Of a stretch of DNA of 64,000 nucleotides, positions 30,517-41,897 are shown in pieces; position 1 is the stretch's first letter, and each line of letters starts with the position of its first letter. A program made the position numbers and the translations under genes. This DNA is from Neofusicoccum parvum. Taxonomy: Eukaryota > Ascomycota > Dothideomycetes > Botryosphaeriales > Botryosphaeriaceae. Location of the stretch: positions 1-64,000 of the forward strand of contig CP087207.1 of the NCBI GenBank assembly GCA_020912385.1, in the 5' to 3' direction. The notes beneath the pieces were generated by a model that saw only the letters and a list, made by a program, of their open reading frames with translations, was not told the origin of the DNA and searched no databases.

Positions 30517-32199
30517 CTAGTTTGAAATCGTCTTTGCGCAATACATCCTTAAAACAGCAAGCAGCCTCTTCCTATGTTGTTCCCTATTGAATACCTGCCC
30601 GTGATCCAGATCACCGAACCATAGCACCTCCAGGCCGCTTCCTCTCCACTCTTTCTTCTTCCATTCGCCTTCCTTTAACGTAGCGACATCAGTGTCCGCT
30701 AAGTAGGCTCCAATTGTCTCTGTATCAACGATCAAATCCCTGCCACTAAGCACAGCGGTAGTAGACCGGTCCTGGATATCTTCTTTCCAAAGGATGTTCT
30801 CACCCCAGAAGAAGCGGCGTGATAGAGTATGCGCAACGCCCATGTCCTTAGATCCAAAATAGTTAAGTAGATGTTCGTTGGCACGGACAGGCTCACGGCA
30901 GACCTGACGAAAGCGATTGATTAGCCAGCATCTTAGCAAGCGAGATTTGAGATTACCCACAAAGTTGTACGCCACGTTAGGGAGATGTAGAAGAAAAGAG
31001 ACCGGGTCTACAAGCAGGATAGGCCCAACCTTGTTGGTTATACAGGGATCGTGAAGAAGATGAGTGGATAGTACGCTTCCGTAACTTGACTTTGGTTAGC
31101 AACATTTAGTGAGACCGCAATGGTTAAGTAAAGACGTACGAGTGTGAGACGAGCACGAACTTGTCCCATCTATGAGTCTCTAAAATGGTGTTGACCTCCA
31201 TGCACATCTCGTCGGTCCGCAACCCCTGCCCCGTGATCCTAAAGCTGATAGGCAGAATCTCAACTGCGATGATTCCAACCTGCCCATCGTCTTCTCCGCT
31301 AGCACCAGTCGCGTGGTTGATTTCGGCTAGGAATGCTACATATGGGTAAAGACCGATGCCAATGCCATGGATAAAAAGTATTGGTAGCTTTGTCCTTGAA
31401 GTATGAGGTCTGTGCCAGTACGTAAGCGTTCTCGATGGTGATTTTTTCCGAGCATACAGGTTGTGCGGTCGGAAAGGGAAGACAGAGAAGAAGCGGCGGA
31501 GTGACGTGCGGTAGTACTGGAAGCCATAATAGTACATATAGCCAGAAGTTAGAGTGTCGACCAAGAATACGCACTGGTAAGAAGGGCAGCGTTAGCCTCA
31601 TAACCTCGGTCAATGTGGTACGTAATACGTTGCCCCACAGCGCTTACAGAGTACCAAAGTAGGCTCCGGTGAAGCATGTCGACCTTGTCAAGCGTCAATC
31701 TTAAGCACCTTGCATTCCCTATACCGGGCTGAAGCTTTCTCCCGAGTAGCTTCTCCATAGCGTCCGTATATCCCTCTAGCTCTTCTTCATCCTCAACCCT
31801 TGGCTCATCTGTATTTAGAAACGCCCATCGTAAGAAGCTCTTGAAGTTTTCCCGCTTGATCTCAGATGCAGGAGCATCTCTAAACCACTTAGTTAGGTAG
31901 TGTTCCGGATCGTAGATATGGGAATTGCAGCGATTAAATAGCATCCGACGGTATTCAAGCGAAAAGGGTTCAGGATGCGTCGCAGCTCGCTGGAGGTAGT
32001 AGCTACGTGGGAGGTAGAATAAGAGGAAGAAAGCGGCTTCTAGGAAGATCCAGACTCTTAAGACGAAATGGACGCGGGACTTAAGAGGCTCAATAGCGAA
32101 AGTCGCAGGACAGAAAAGAAGGCTGACAGGAGCAATCCAGTGGAGGAAAAATATACAGATTCGGATAGACATGTACTCGCAGGTAGAGTTTCCTATCAT
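30517..32199 (-). CDS. Alpha/beta-hydrolase-fold protein, three exons
   Basis: Best model: exons 32199-31648, 31573-31140 and 31084-30517, 517 residues. Both introns are canonical: 74 nt with GTAAGC, GCTAAC branch and TACCAG; 55 nt with GTACGT and AAG acceptor. Without splicing the frame looks broken twice; with it everything joins. The N-terminus has two hydrophobic segments (about 11-30 and 45-65), so a membrane-anchored protein is likely. The hydrolase core shows FIHGIGIG (oxyanion loop), then the nucleophile elbow SHSYGS created by splicing, LLVDPVSFLLH after it, and a late DLDHGQ with a candidate catalytic His. Substrate is unknown; related fungal proteins are esterase- or lipase-like. 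It seems intact among decayed repeats. Confidence 0.85.
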
Positions 32200-32573
32200 G
32201 ATTTTGGTGGTCTTGGGTCTTGGACACTATGTGGACGATCATAGGTCATGTCGGGGTTTTCTTTTATACCAGACGGCAGCCTCCTACATCACTATGAGCT
32301 GATCAAGTAAGGTACTTCATAGCCAATTGTTCCTCGCGTTTTCTTTATCGTGAGATCAGAATAGCTCCGAGCTGCCGATGATGCAATATCCCAACCCGAG
32401 GTATAACCTCACATGATTTCACATGCGTTCCCAACAGTTCTCATTGAAAATGGGCTTGATCGTCATCTGCCACAAGCTTATCCACCCTCGACGCGGATTT
32501 ATAATTCGAAAGATATCGAAATTCAATTCAACTGGATTGGTCTAGAGTCACTTTTCGGAGTGTAGTATGTATT
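32200..32573. other. Hydrolase promoter side; no gene seen
   Basis: Intergenic DNA between the hydrolase start and repeat R1. No specific regulatory site could be supported. Confidence 0.5.
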
Positions 32574-32810
32574 TGTCAACCACATTCGCCCGCAAATCAC
32601 GTGTTTTTCTTTGCTTTTTATACACGCGTCCTTTCTTTGCTTTTTTCGCAACACCAATCACCTACCCCTACATACCTCATCTGCCCCGTTCATGCGCAAT
32701 TCCGTAAATCCGAACAGCACACATGTTCTGCGCAAAGATCTAGTATATAGCTGCCTTCAGTAGCATGAATAGAGAAAGCAGCGGTGTCTTACTTTCTCGC
32801 GCCGTTCGAC
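32574..32810 (+). repeat. Dispersed repeat R1, copy 1
   Basis: It begins TGTCAACCACATTCGCCCGCAA and ends CGCGCCGTTCGAC. The same order of blocks (ACACGY, CACCTACCCCT, TTCCGTAAATCCGA, CAGCGG) is found at 41678-41892 and, reversed, at 55376-55583. Confidence 0.78.
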
Positions 32811-33253
32811 TGTATTTAATCGATAGCGGATGTACGGTGGGAATGGCGCCCGCGAGGCAACCTGGGAAATATTCAACATCCCTGAGTTTCCCCCCGCCTA
32901 CCCGCAGCGATCAGAGCGAGGAATGAACAAGCAAACTGTCGGCAAACGCGTGCATTGTTACACATAATATGCCTCTCGATGCAGCAACCGACAGGCACGA
33001 AACCGGCTATAATGTCCAAATTTCGTCGCAATCCTTTACAGCCAGCTTGCAAATCGCCATCAATGCCAGCCAAACTCGATACAATTGGCCTGCTGCCAAA
33101 CTCTCTCGCATGCTGCACCTTCCCTAACCCTGCACCAATATTATAGCTCGGCCAGGAAAAGACACTCACGAACTTGAGCATGTTTGCAAGCTGCAATCCA
33201 AATTCTCAGTGCCAGCAAACCACTTCCCTCCTGCGTCCAACTAAGAATAAATC
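32811..33253. other. Spacer before FAD pseudogene
   Basis: No gene was recognised. It does not resemble the 400 nt upstream of the intact FAD gene, so the duplication apparently did not include the promoter or that part has diverged beyond recognition by eye. Confidence 0.45.
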
Positions 33254-34267
33254 ATGGATCTCACTCGCCCCGCCGCCGCCCGCTTCACGACCACCTCCTC
33301 CCGCCCTCCCTACGCCTTCCCTCGCTCCAACGGCGACACCGACCCCGTCTGAACCCACACCTGCCCCTACTCCTCCTATCCGTCCTTCCCACACCTAACC
33401 TCCTTCTCGGACCTCTCGACCGACGTCTGCGTCGTCGGGTCCGGCATCGCCGGCGTCTCCGCATGCTACGAGCTCGTGCACCGCGGCCACGACGTCGTCA
33501 TGCTCGAGGCGCGTGGGCTCGTGTCCAGCGAGAGCAGCCGCACGAGCGGGCACCTGACGAGTGTGGTTGACGACGGGTATGTCGAGATTGCGGGGAAACA
33601 TGGCGACGAGGGAGCGAGGTTGGTTGCTAAGAGCCATGCGTGGGCGGTGCGGCATGTGGGCGATATGGCGGCCACGCTGGGGGTAGAGTGCGAGTATAGG
33701 CACGTGTCGGCGTATAGGGTCTCATAGTATGCGCGTGGCGACGAGAGGCACGAAGAAGAGATGGAGGGGCTAAGGGAGGAGGCTGAGAAGTGTAGGGCAC
33801 CCGGGTTGATGTGCGCGTCGTGGAGGGATTCGCGATTCGCGGCTCGGACGGGGAGGTTGATCAGCGGGATGCTGCTGTCGTGCGGGATCAGGCGGCGTTC
33901 CATCCGACGAAGTATTTGGGCCGCCTATTAAGATGGCTCAAAGAATAGTAGAACTTCAGAGGCTACGCGCGCGCGTGACCGGCATTAAGGAGTGCGGCGG
34001 AGAGGTTCTCAGGATAGGGAACAGGTCTATCGAGGTATCGACGCTAGCTAATGTAGAGATCAGGTGCGCGTATACTGTCGAGGCCACCGCCGTGCCACTA
34101 TAGAGGCTGAGGGTCGTTACCGAGATGGTATGCAACCGCTCGTACTGCATTGCGATCAGGATTCCCAAAGGCAAGATGGAGGACTGCTTCATCTACGACC
34201 AAGCAGAGCCGTACAAGTACGTCAGACTCACGCCCTGCGACGCGATGGATGACTATGCGGTGGTCGG
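33254..34267 (+). pseudogene. Truncated, RIP-like copy of the FAD-Rieske oxidoreductase
   Basis: It aligns with 17807-18825 from the start codon (ATGGATCTCACTCGC against ATGAACCTCACCCGT). It keeps the dinucleotide-binding stretch (CVVGSGIAGVSACYELVHRG) and RTSGHLTSVVDDGYVEIAGK. In-frame stops occur at about 33349 (TGG to TGA), 33727 (CAG to TAG), 33946-33951 (two TAGs) and 34102 (TAG where the intact gene has CAA). Small indels shift the frame near 33810 and 33975. Homology ends at about 34267, so the C-terminal third and the Rieske domain are absent. Confidence 0.9.
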
Positions 34268-34499
34268 TGCGTACCGTGGTGCGGTCTTCGTGTAGAATAG
34301 CCAGCTTGTTGACATTGTCTACTTTAACTGGGTGCCACCGCCGGCCCCGAATCCTCGCTCCCCGGAAGGCCGTCTCCAGCTATCCAAGGTTCGACCTGAC
34401 AAGCTCCTTATCCTCTTCCATTCTGAAGAAAATGCGTACTTTAGTCGTATCGCCAGGGTTCCTCATAAGTCCGCAGCACCTAACTTCCTTTATAGCCTC

Positions 34500-35133
34500 C
34501 TAACTCTCTAGCACCGTCTAAAGCCGCGCGCGGATATCCACGGGGCTTATATTATCGACGTTAGCATTCGTAAGATCGAGCTCGATCGCGGGCGGCAATA
34601 TTTAAGTTATAGAATACGGTCGTATGGTTCGCGCGTAGTAGGACAGCGGCGGTGGACGATGGACTACTATTCACAAGTGTTAGCGGTCCTCCTCGGAGCA
34701 CGTTTATATACATGGCGTTAATCTAGGACTATAAGCTTAGATTCCTGCGCGTCGACTTTACTAGCGCGGTAATCTACTTCTCCATCTTCCCTATACGTTC
34801 CTCTATCTTAGTCTGCGTTTCCTCTAATATCTCGAGCGCGCTACGTAAGTACCTAATCTCTTCTTTATTCCTAGTTACCTATTCCGCGAGCTCTTTATTA
34901 AGCTTGATAAGCCGGTCGTTCTACGTAATAATGATATTAAGTAGGCTAATCACGTCGTCTAAAGTCGAATTGCTAGGTAGGTTGGATACGGTAGTCGCGC
35001 GAACTATACGCTATCTCGTTAGTTTGCCAGTGTAGAGGGCGCGATAGTCGGTTTGTTGGGTCCTTCGACGCGTAGCGCGTCGCGACGCACCGACAGTAGT
35101 GCAACCGCCCCCATCGTCTTCATCCGCCGACAT
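34500..35133 (-). pseudogene. Retroelement gag-like relic with coiled coil
   Basis: On the minus strand a frame from ATG 35133 (MSADEDDGGG) leads through a basic stretch (RRATRRRTQQTDYRALY) into a coiled-coil-like run (NDRLIKLNKELAE, NKEEIRYLRSALEILEET) at about 34980-34780. TAG codons replace what look like Gln codons at about 35009, 34940, 34870 and 34770. This layout is typical of the start of fungal LINE or LTR gag proteins; the exact family is not identified. Traces continue toward 34500. Confidence 0.6.
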
Positions 35134-35159
35134 TCTAGGTCTAAGCAATGGATTCGAGG

Positions 35160-35196
35160 TTCGCGCGCGCGCGTGTGCGTGTGTGTGTGTGTGTGC

Positions 35197-35236
<40 letters not shown>
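35160..35236. repeat. GC/GT dinucleotide microsatellite
   Basis: A GCGCGC run passes into about 30 GT units with a few GC interruptions. It lies just upstream of the gag relic's start. Confidence 0.95.
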
Positions 35237-36317
35237 ATAAAGTCTATTCGTGTTTTCTAATTGAGAAAGTTGTGGTGGGGCCATATTTGTTTTTGTACGA
35301 TGACGCGTCTTGGTTTTGGTGGGTGTGCAGGTTATATTTCGCAGGTTTAGGAATGTTCGAGCGGTGAGCAATGAGCTCATAGAGATAAATACTGGCTTGT
35401 TAAGATCGGCCGCGATGGGAGCCCCTCAACGCATCAGACGCGATACGGGAACAGGCGGCTCGGGTGGACAAATGGTCCTGCATCATGGCTCTTGCGGTGG
35501 GGTTAAGTCCCAAGGCTAGGCCCTGATGCGCTGACGGATTTCAGACGATGAAACTGAATCGAAGATCAGTAACATCACCCGGCACTCGTTTCCACCAATG
35601 AGTACTTGCATAGAACCTGCTATGCCTCGCTATCTGTCGTAAGTATGACGATCAGCCCTAAGTGTCAGCGGCTTTTATCGCCATGTCCCGTACGTCAACC
35701 TAATCAACGCCTCTAGTATGCTATGACATACCGTAAAGCTAAGCTCTGACATAGGGCTGGGTTCTCTCCAGCGGTGTCATTCGACTTTTTACTGGCGGCC
35801 TATGATCATCTACACCCATTCGTGCGACGGTTCATTTGGAGCGGCGGAGAGGAGTATTGACGCGGGCCGTATTGACTTTGAGGCTGTGCGTCGGCTTCGA
35901 TGAATATGTAGCTAGCCAGATCGGTATATTAGCTCTTCCGGGAGCTACTACCGAGCGCGATGATGTAGCCAACTGATCTGTACCAGGCCGTTGAAGCGCA
36001 GGGGATCAATCGGAATGGCGTCCATCGGCCGGCTGTGGTGGCGACCGTTGTCGAGTTCTTGACGAACTGCTGTATGCTAGCCTAGTACTGCAAGCTTTTT
36101 TTGTTAGCCTAAGAACCTCTAGAATATCGATGAATACTTGCGCCAAGTTGCCATTTTCACGCTTGTACCAGGGAGGAACGAGGAATCGATCGCTGTCTAC
36201 TGGCGTCAGTATTTCGTCGTTTCACGATCCCAGCTAGTAATAATAAGGGCAGGTTTTCGGAGGATAGAAACAAAGCAATACCCCTCTTACTATCTCCGTC
36301 ATTACGGACCCTCCATC
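35237..36317. other. Unassigned stretch with worn coding look
   Basis: About 1.1 kb without a supported gene. TAG and TGA codons are common in all frames. The part next to 36318 should carry the promoter of the following regulator. No repeat match to other parts of the window was noticed. Confidence 0.45.
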
Positions 36318-37673
36318 ATGTCGGCCTCTGCGAACGATGATAACCTTACGCCCGCCAGGCTCCCCTCGCTTAGTGCCGGAAGCGCCCGTCTACTTGCGCC
36401 CGCTACCGCCACAACGGCCTCGAAGAAGCCTCCGATGGGCTCTCATGGCCCAGGAGCAGCACCACGCTCGAAGCAGCCCAAGCGTAGCAACATTACAAAC
36501 GTCGCCTGCCAGCCGTGCCGGCAACGAAAGCAAAAGGTGAGTTCCTCCCGTCCCAAGAGCTCAATGGCCGCGTGCTAACTTCCTGCCCCAATTAATAGTG
36601 TAACGGCACGCGTCCGGTTTGTGCAGCTTGCTCCTTTAGAAACCGCTCCGATTGCGTTTACGACATAACCGGGGACCAGAGGCGGTCGGTGGTCATGAGG
36701 CAACGTATTAAAGACCTAGAGACGCAGGAACGAGACTTGAAGGATATAATTACCGCCATCGGCTCGGCCCAAAACGGGGATGTTGCCGTTGGAATAGCAC
36801 AACAGCTAGCCGACGACGGCTTTCAATGCGTCAGAGGACTTGCGTCTGATATACGAGCCGACAACGCCGCCAGACGCGCCCCCAGGATTGCCGTAGACGC
36901 AAAGCAAGAGACGGCGAGCCTATCAACGCCGAGCCTATCGATGCCTGTCGATGTGTCCGATAGTTCCACTTTCGAGACAACTATGGAGAGCGCTAAGCCC
37001 AAAAGTCCTTGCCAGGCTGTTCTGCCGTCGTGGCAGATGGAGATACCGTTCATGGAGATAATGGATGATGTGGGCCTTATACAACAAGAGTATGAGAATA
37101 CTATATTTGAGGTAAGTATATGAGCCCAAATGAGGGGAACGGCATTTAGACGTTATTTTGTAGGCCATCAATCCAGGTAGGACCAACTGTAACCGTTTTC
37201 CGCGTTTGCGTGGCGTCGAAAGGTACGGGAGGTGCTACGGTTGCGTGAAGAAATCTAAGGATATTGTCAATCTTCTCGCTGCCCGGCCCTGTCGCAACGA
37301 TCGGTAATATAGGGAATACCTTTCGCTCCTTCACACTGCGGGTTCGCTGTTACAGGTGGCCCTCTTAAAATTAATGTCGGCTTTACCACGCTTTAGGATG
37401 AGATTCCATTAGCAGGTATCCCAGAGTAACAATATGCCGTTCCCGTCTTCCACGTTTTCCTTGCTCTTACCCACTAAAACATACTACTTAGATGCCTGAG
37501 TTCTCCTGGTCGTCCGACGATCCAATCGAGTTTGCGATGAATCCGGCGCAGTTTAGTCATGATGAGTTTGAGTAAGTAACCAACCGTGCCGCCAACAATG
37601 ACTAACATATGTTAGTATCGAAATTGCTGATCCAATGAACACGGAGCTTCCTGAACCAATCCCGGAGCGCTAG
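36318..37673 (+). CDS. Zn2Cys6 transcription factor, paralog 1
   Basis: Proposed exons are 36318-36536, 36599-37111, 37492-37571 and 37616-37673, giving about 289 residues. The first intron (62 nt, GTGAGT, GCTAAC branch, AATAG) splits the zinc cluster exactly as in paralog 2. The spliced cluster reads C-QP-C-RQRKQK-C-NGTRPV-C-AA-C-SFRNRSD-C, with all six Cys. It is followed by YDITGDQR and a short coiled coil (QRIKDLETQERDLKDIITAI), a usual dimerisation element. The third intron would be 380 nt; an additional exon inside it (an open stretch at 37164-37306) cannot be excluded. It should act in the nucleus as a small pathway regulator; targets are unknown. The protein lacks the long fungal-specific middle domain. 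Confidence 0.75.
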
Positions 37674-38717
37674 GACTGCCGTAATCCTCTAAGCATACCA
37701 TCGGCGACATGCGGTGGATCGCACGAAAGGCACGAAGGGAGCCGAGTGAATGATACATTATCGTACAAGCAGGAGAACGAAAGAGTCAGTAAGCGTATAA
37801 GTTCATTAGCTACCGTGCGATAGCATCTTCTGAGGCTCAATGGGGCTAGACTAGACGTTAGGAGTAGTCGTTAATGGATATTTAACAGTCTTACCCAGAG
37901 CGACGTCAGCTTTATAGCCAGTAGGCAGAGCCGGAAGGTAAGTGACGTACGATGCTTCCCTTGGGTTTTACGATACCAGCCTTGATGAGTAGCTAATCGG
38001 GGTTGCTAGAGACAGTACACTCTTACGGGAAGGCGGGCCTTTCGGAATCTGAGTAGGGAAGGCTTAGCGCTGCGTACAGAGCCGGGACAATACTAAGTGT
38101 TATAAGGATGGCGGAGCGTTCGACACCCAAGTAAAGGAAACGACAGGAGCGAACAGTTTTTATACGCATAATTTGTAGCAGCTGATTTAAGACGTCACAA
38201 TGACCGCTTAGCGAACCTGCTACGGACTAAAAGCAGAGGCGGTGGATGTACCCACCGAGCGCGCCGTCCGTCCCCGAAGAATACTACTGCGCCCTTCTGC
38301 GCCCTTCTGCGCTACGCCGCATACCTTTACCGAGCCTATGGTAACTTGAAATATCACAAATTGTCTACTGTAGCCAATCTAGTATTCAATGCGCCCTTAA
38401 TGCATTGTATCTAGCCACCCCTATCTGAGTATCGGCGAGGTTTATGCGCGGAGAAGGTTCCGACCCCTAGCTGCAAAACCTCCTGAAAACCTGTTTCTAT
38501 CGTATCTATAACAGGATACCTTTCCTCGGTCCTATCTAGCTCTCGTACTGGCGCTTTAAATGTCTGACCTCCAATTTAAAGGTGGCGCTCTTCCCTCTTT
38601 CCCTCACCCACCCCAGTCGACCTCGAGGGTCTTATCTTATGCTATTCCAGAGTCCAATATACCAGCCGTAGTTGTTCTCTTCACATCAAGGCCATCAACC
38701 AGTGGTTAGGTTTATGT
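37674..38717. other. Unassigned, stop-rich DNA
   Basis: No supported gene. It contains a duplicated CTGCGCCCTT at about 38295-38310 and TAG-rich tracts suggesting decayed coding or repeat sequence. Nothing could be matched to a family. Confidence 0.4.
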
Positions 38718-39165
38718 CAACCAGTCGTCCCTCATTCATCAGGCATCATTCGTTGGGCATCACAGTTTCGAGAATCCTCTATGGATATGGAAGGCATCGT
38801 TATGCCAAACACCCTCGGTATAATGCATCCTCGGATATCTATATTTCCTTGGCTATGTTGCTTGAAGTTATGTATATTAAAGACACTATTTTATGACTCT
38901 TAGAGAGATAGGCAGAAATTCAGACTCTTTTCTGACCTCACTTGATAACGAGACCAAGGGGTCTCACCTGATTTTCGACAGATAGTGTATGGGCTTTGGA
39001 TGAAGCAGGATCTCAATGTGGCTTAATGTAGAATTAGCGTTATGGTCCCTATAGCCCGCAGGGGCCGATGGGGTGTATGAATTATCGTTATGTCGAACTG
39101 AGGGTGGGCCTCAGGCCCTGAACTGTGTGAGGCCAGAAGAAAGAACTGAATTTCTGACTATGTAC
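38718..39165. repeat. R2 repeat in inverted pair around a LINE-4 end
   Basis: 38718-38945 matches R2 at 29795 in + orientation. 39090-39165 is a shorter inverted piece of the same repeat (the AGAAATTCAG and CTCAC blocks reversed). Between them, 38946-39089 carries a + strand LINE-4 3' end (GGATCTCAATGTGGCTTAATG and CCCTATAGCCCGCAGGGGCC). This could be an insertion into R2 with rearrangement. Confidence 0.6.
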
Positions 39166-40202
39166 TTCTGTCTGTCCGTCGAAAGAAAGAGAACGAGTGT
39201 CTTAAATGCATGAATCTGAACTGATATAACCGAAGAATTGAGAGTATCTGAGGATGTGATACCCGAGGGTATTGGGCATGAATGGTGGCAGAGTGATGCT
39301 CTCCTCTTCTCCGGTAGAACATTCGAGAGAGTGAAGTGCCTGAGGAATTGAACGAAAAGTGCTGCCTGAGAAATAAGGGGATTCTGGTTGGCACATTATT
39401 ACTACTAAAAGCATCTGGAACCACAGGGGCGAGGGACAGGTCCACCATGGAGTTTATGTCGCAAGGTTTTAGCGCCGAGAACAGTATTTGTGGACAAGGC
39501 CGATGAATCAGCCTTCAAAGATCTTGATAAACCTGAAATTTTCGATCGTGAAGGAGAAAACCTGAACGAGGTGACGTCTGGCGCCCCGTAGATCGGGAAC
39601 TACGGAGTAAACTGCGAGAGTTACGGCGAGCGCTCTGTGGTTGTCAGGCGGATCCTGGGGCTTCCAGCTTCCATGGCATGCCATATCTGCCCAAAGCAGC
39701 CGTTTTTCTGTACATCAAGAGCAGGTCCCGGCTCTTACACCCACCAATGAGTGACGGTGGCACGGTACAGCCCACGGGTAAGGGCAATAACCAAGAGCTC
39801 ACGCCCAACTCGAAAATTGATGCGACAAGCTCCCCAACTCCACCAGCACTTGGCGCATCAACCCGAATAAAATTTCCTGGATAGCAGAGAATATTCGGCG
39901 AGGCTCAATCTCTAGCGCATACGTCCTAAAACCTTCGCCCTTGAGCTAATTGGTGAAGAAAGCATCAGAGTTGTTGTAAAACTTCTCCGGGTGGCCCTTG
40001 GAACGGTCCGAGTCTAGGAAGGAACGAAACTGCTACGCAGACTGCACGGCGAGTACTTTTTGCAGACAATTAGGATAGCCGCTTACGTTAGCGTCTCGTC
40101 GCCTACGAAGGCACAAACGAGTATGCTGTCGGAGGGAGGCACACAAGTCAGACACACGCTGCCTAGACCGCTCTCCACACAGAGCTACTCCAAACATCCA
40201 TA
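39166..40202. other. Upstream region of paralog 2; no gene assigned
   Basis: A minus-strand frame at 39158-39448 and a plus-strand frame at 39678-39884 have no recognisable motifs. The last few hundred bases are the probable promoter of the next regulator. Confidence 0.45.
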
Positions 40203-41334
40203 ATGCCGAACTCCGTCCCGACCAAGCAGCAAAATTTCCCAGCAACAGTATTCGTCGCTTCTACCGACGCCGTGTCGGTACCGCCTCTGCGCTACGCCGA
40301 CCCAGCTGCCACGACTCGACATCGGGGCTCAATCCACGGCAAGCGCCACGGCAAGCGCAGCATCATTACGCCCGTCGCATGTCAGCTATGCCAGCGCCGG
40401 AAGCACAAGGCAAGCTCCTAGAGACCCCTTTAACGCTTGTCTGTCCGTAACTCACGTCTTATAGTGCGATGGGATGCGTCCTGTCTGTTCCCCGTGCCAG
40501 GCTAGGATGCAGACCGACTGTATCTACGATGCCGCCGGCGACCAGAGACGTACATCCTCCCTGAAGGCTCGCATCCAGGATCTGTCACGGCAAGTCGAAG
40601 ACCTCAAGGATATCATTGTAGGTATATCCGTCACCGAGGACCGTGATGCAGCCATCGCCACTGCGTGCCAGCTGGCCACCAATAACTTCCAGCACGCAGC
40701 CGCTGTTGCTGACGTCCTCCGGATCGAGCATGGAGGGACAACGGAATGCTTAAGGAGGAAGTCAGGCCAGCATCATGAACAGTGGGACCGTTCTCGACGT
40801 ACAAGTGAAGCCATGGCACCTGGAACAGCGGCCTCGTACACGTCTTCGTCTAGCAAAGTCACTACCGACGGTGCGGACCTCGATGGAAGTGGGGCTATAT
40901 CTTTCTCGCCTTGGTTATTCGACGGACAAGCGGAGGTGCTGGGGCTCACGCAAACAAATTTCTTGGAAACGGATCCGATAGAGGTAAGATTTTCCCGGTT
41001 CCTATTTGCTGTCCAGACACGAATACGTCCCTTAGCAGACCTCTAGAGCAACTAAAGCATTGCCCAAGTAGTTTTACTAGAGATGTCCTTCAATATAGCT
41101 CCTTTACTGTTGGAGCCTCCTCTTAATTCAGCTGTGCTAACACCATTGATCCAGCTGCCTGGTTCCATCTGGCCGTCCGATGATCAAACAAACCCTTCAT
41201 CATCGACAATGCCTATTGTAGGACTAGGAGTCTGGGAGGAAGAGATTGAACAACCCCAGTCTGCATACCCAAATCCACCACATACTCTGTCCCCTAAAGA
41301 CACCCTTCCTAACACATGTGTAGAAATGATCTAG
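40203..41334 (+). CDS. Zn2Cys6 transcription factor, paralog 2 (GC-AG first intron)
   Basis: Exons 40203-40409, 40465-40983 and 41155-41334 give 301 residues ending CVEMI. The spliced cluster is C-QL-C-QRRKHK-C-DGMRPV-C-SP-C-QARMQTD-C, followed by YDAAGDQRR and a coiled coil (RIQDLSRQVEDLKDIIVGI). Paralog 1 has the same layout and the same intron position. The first intron starts GCAAGC instead of GT and ends ATAG, so it is either a rare GC-AG intron or a damaged donor. The second intron (171 nt) has GTAAGA, a GCTAAC branch and CCAG. It is probably a nuclear regulator; the target is unknown. Confidence 0.78.
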
Positions 41335-41448
41335 GACACGGTATTGCCTGAGAGGCATTGAGCACGGCGCTTCCCGATCCGTAGGCTGGCTCTTTCGAGT
41401 TTGCGCTTCTGCATCCGATCAACATCCGGCATTATGGAGTCGATATTT

Positions 41449-41892
41449 GTCGAACGGTGCGAGAAAAGAAGACGCCGCTGATTTTCTGATGGAATTCATG
41501 CCAGATCGGTCTGAATTGATGAATAAATGTCTTTTGACTGCCTGCAGTCGTTCTGCCGTAATCGCAAATGCCGCTGTTGCCTGGACGGCTTTAATATCAG
41601 CTTTCCATCTTTCTTGTCGTTCATCCAAGTACATCCCGTCTGGCGGCCTCGTTCCTGACCATCCTCCGAGCATCTATGTGTCAACCACATTAGCCCACAA
41701 TCATGTGTTTACTTCCTTGTTCCATACACGTTTTACTACTTACCTTGTTACTACACCATACACCTACCCCTGCACAAGTCATTTACCCTAGTTATGCGTA
41801 TTTCCGTAAATCCGATCAATACACCTACATAGCACGATTCTGTAGCAACAATAAGAAAACCAGCGGCGTATTCTCTTCGCGCACCGTTCGAC
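41449..41892. mobile_element. Inverted-repeat element (MITE-like) containing R1
   Basis: The 32-nt ends at 41449-41480 (starting GTCGAACGGTGCGAG) and 41861-41892 (ending CGCACCGTTCGAC) are inverted with about 28 matches. Total length is 444 nt. The right half is repeat R1. The left half (about 41550-41673, minus) encodes a LINE ORF2 tail (MLGGWSGTRPPDGMY, AVQATAAFAITAERLQ), so it may be a composite rather than a simple MITE. No transposase is encoded. Confidence 0.6.
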
Positions 41893-41897
41893 AGAAG

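Noticed and set aside
31124..31640. Apparent frameshifts in the alpha/beta hydrolase
   Set aside because: Two canonical introns (31574-31647 and 31085-31139) join all parts in phase and create the SHSYG nucleophile motif.
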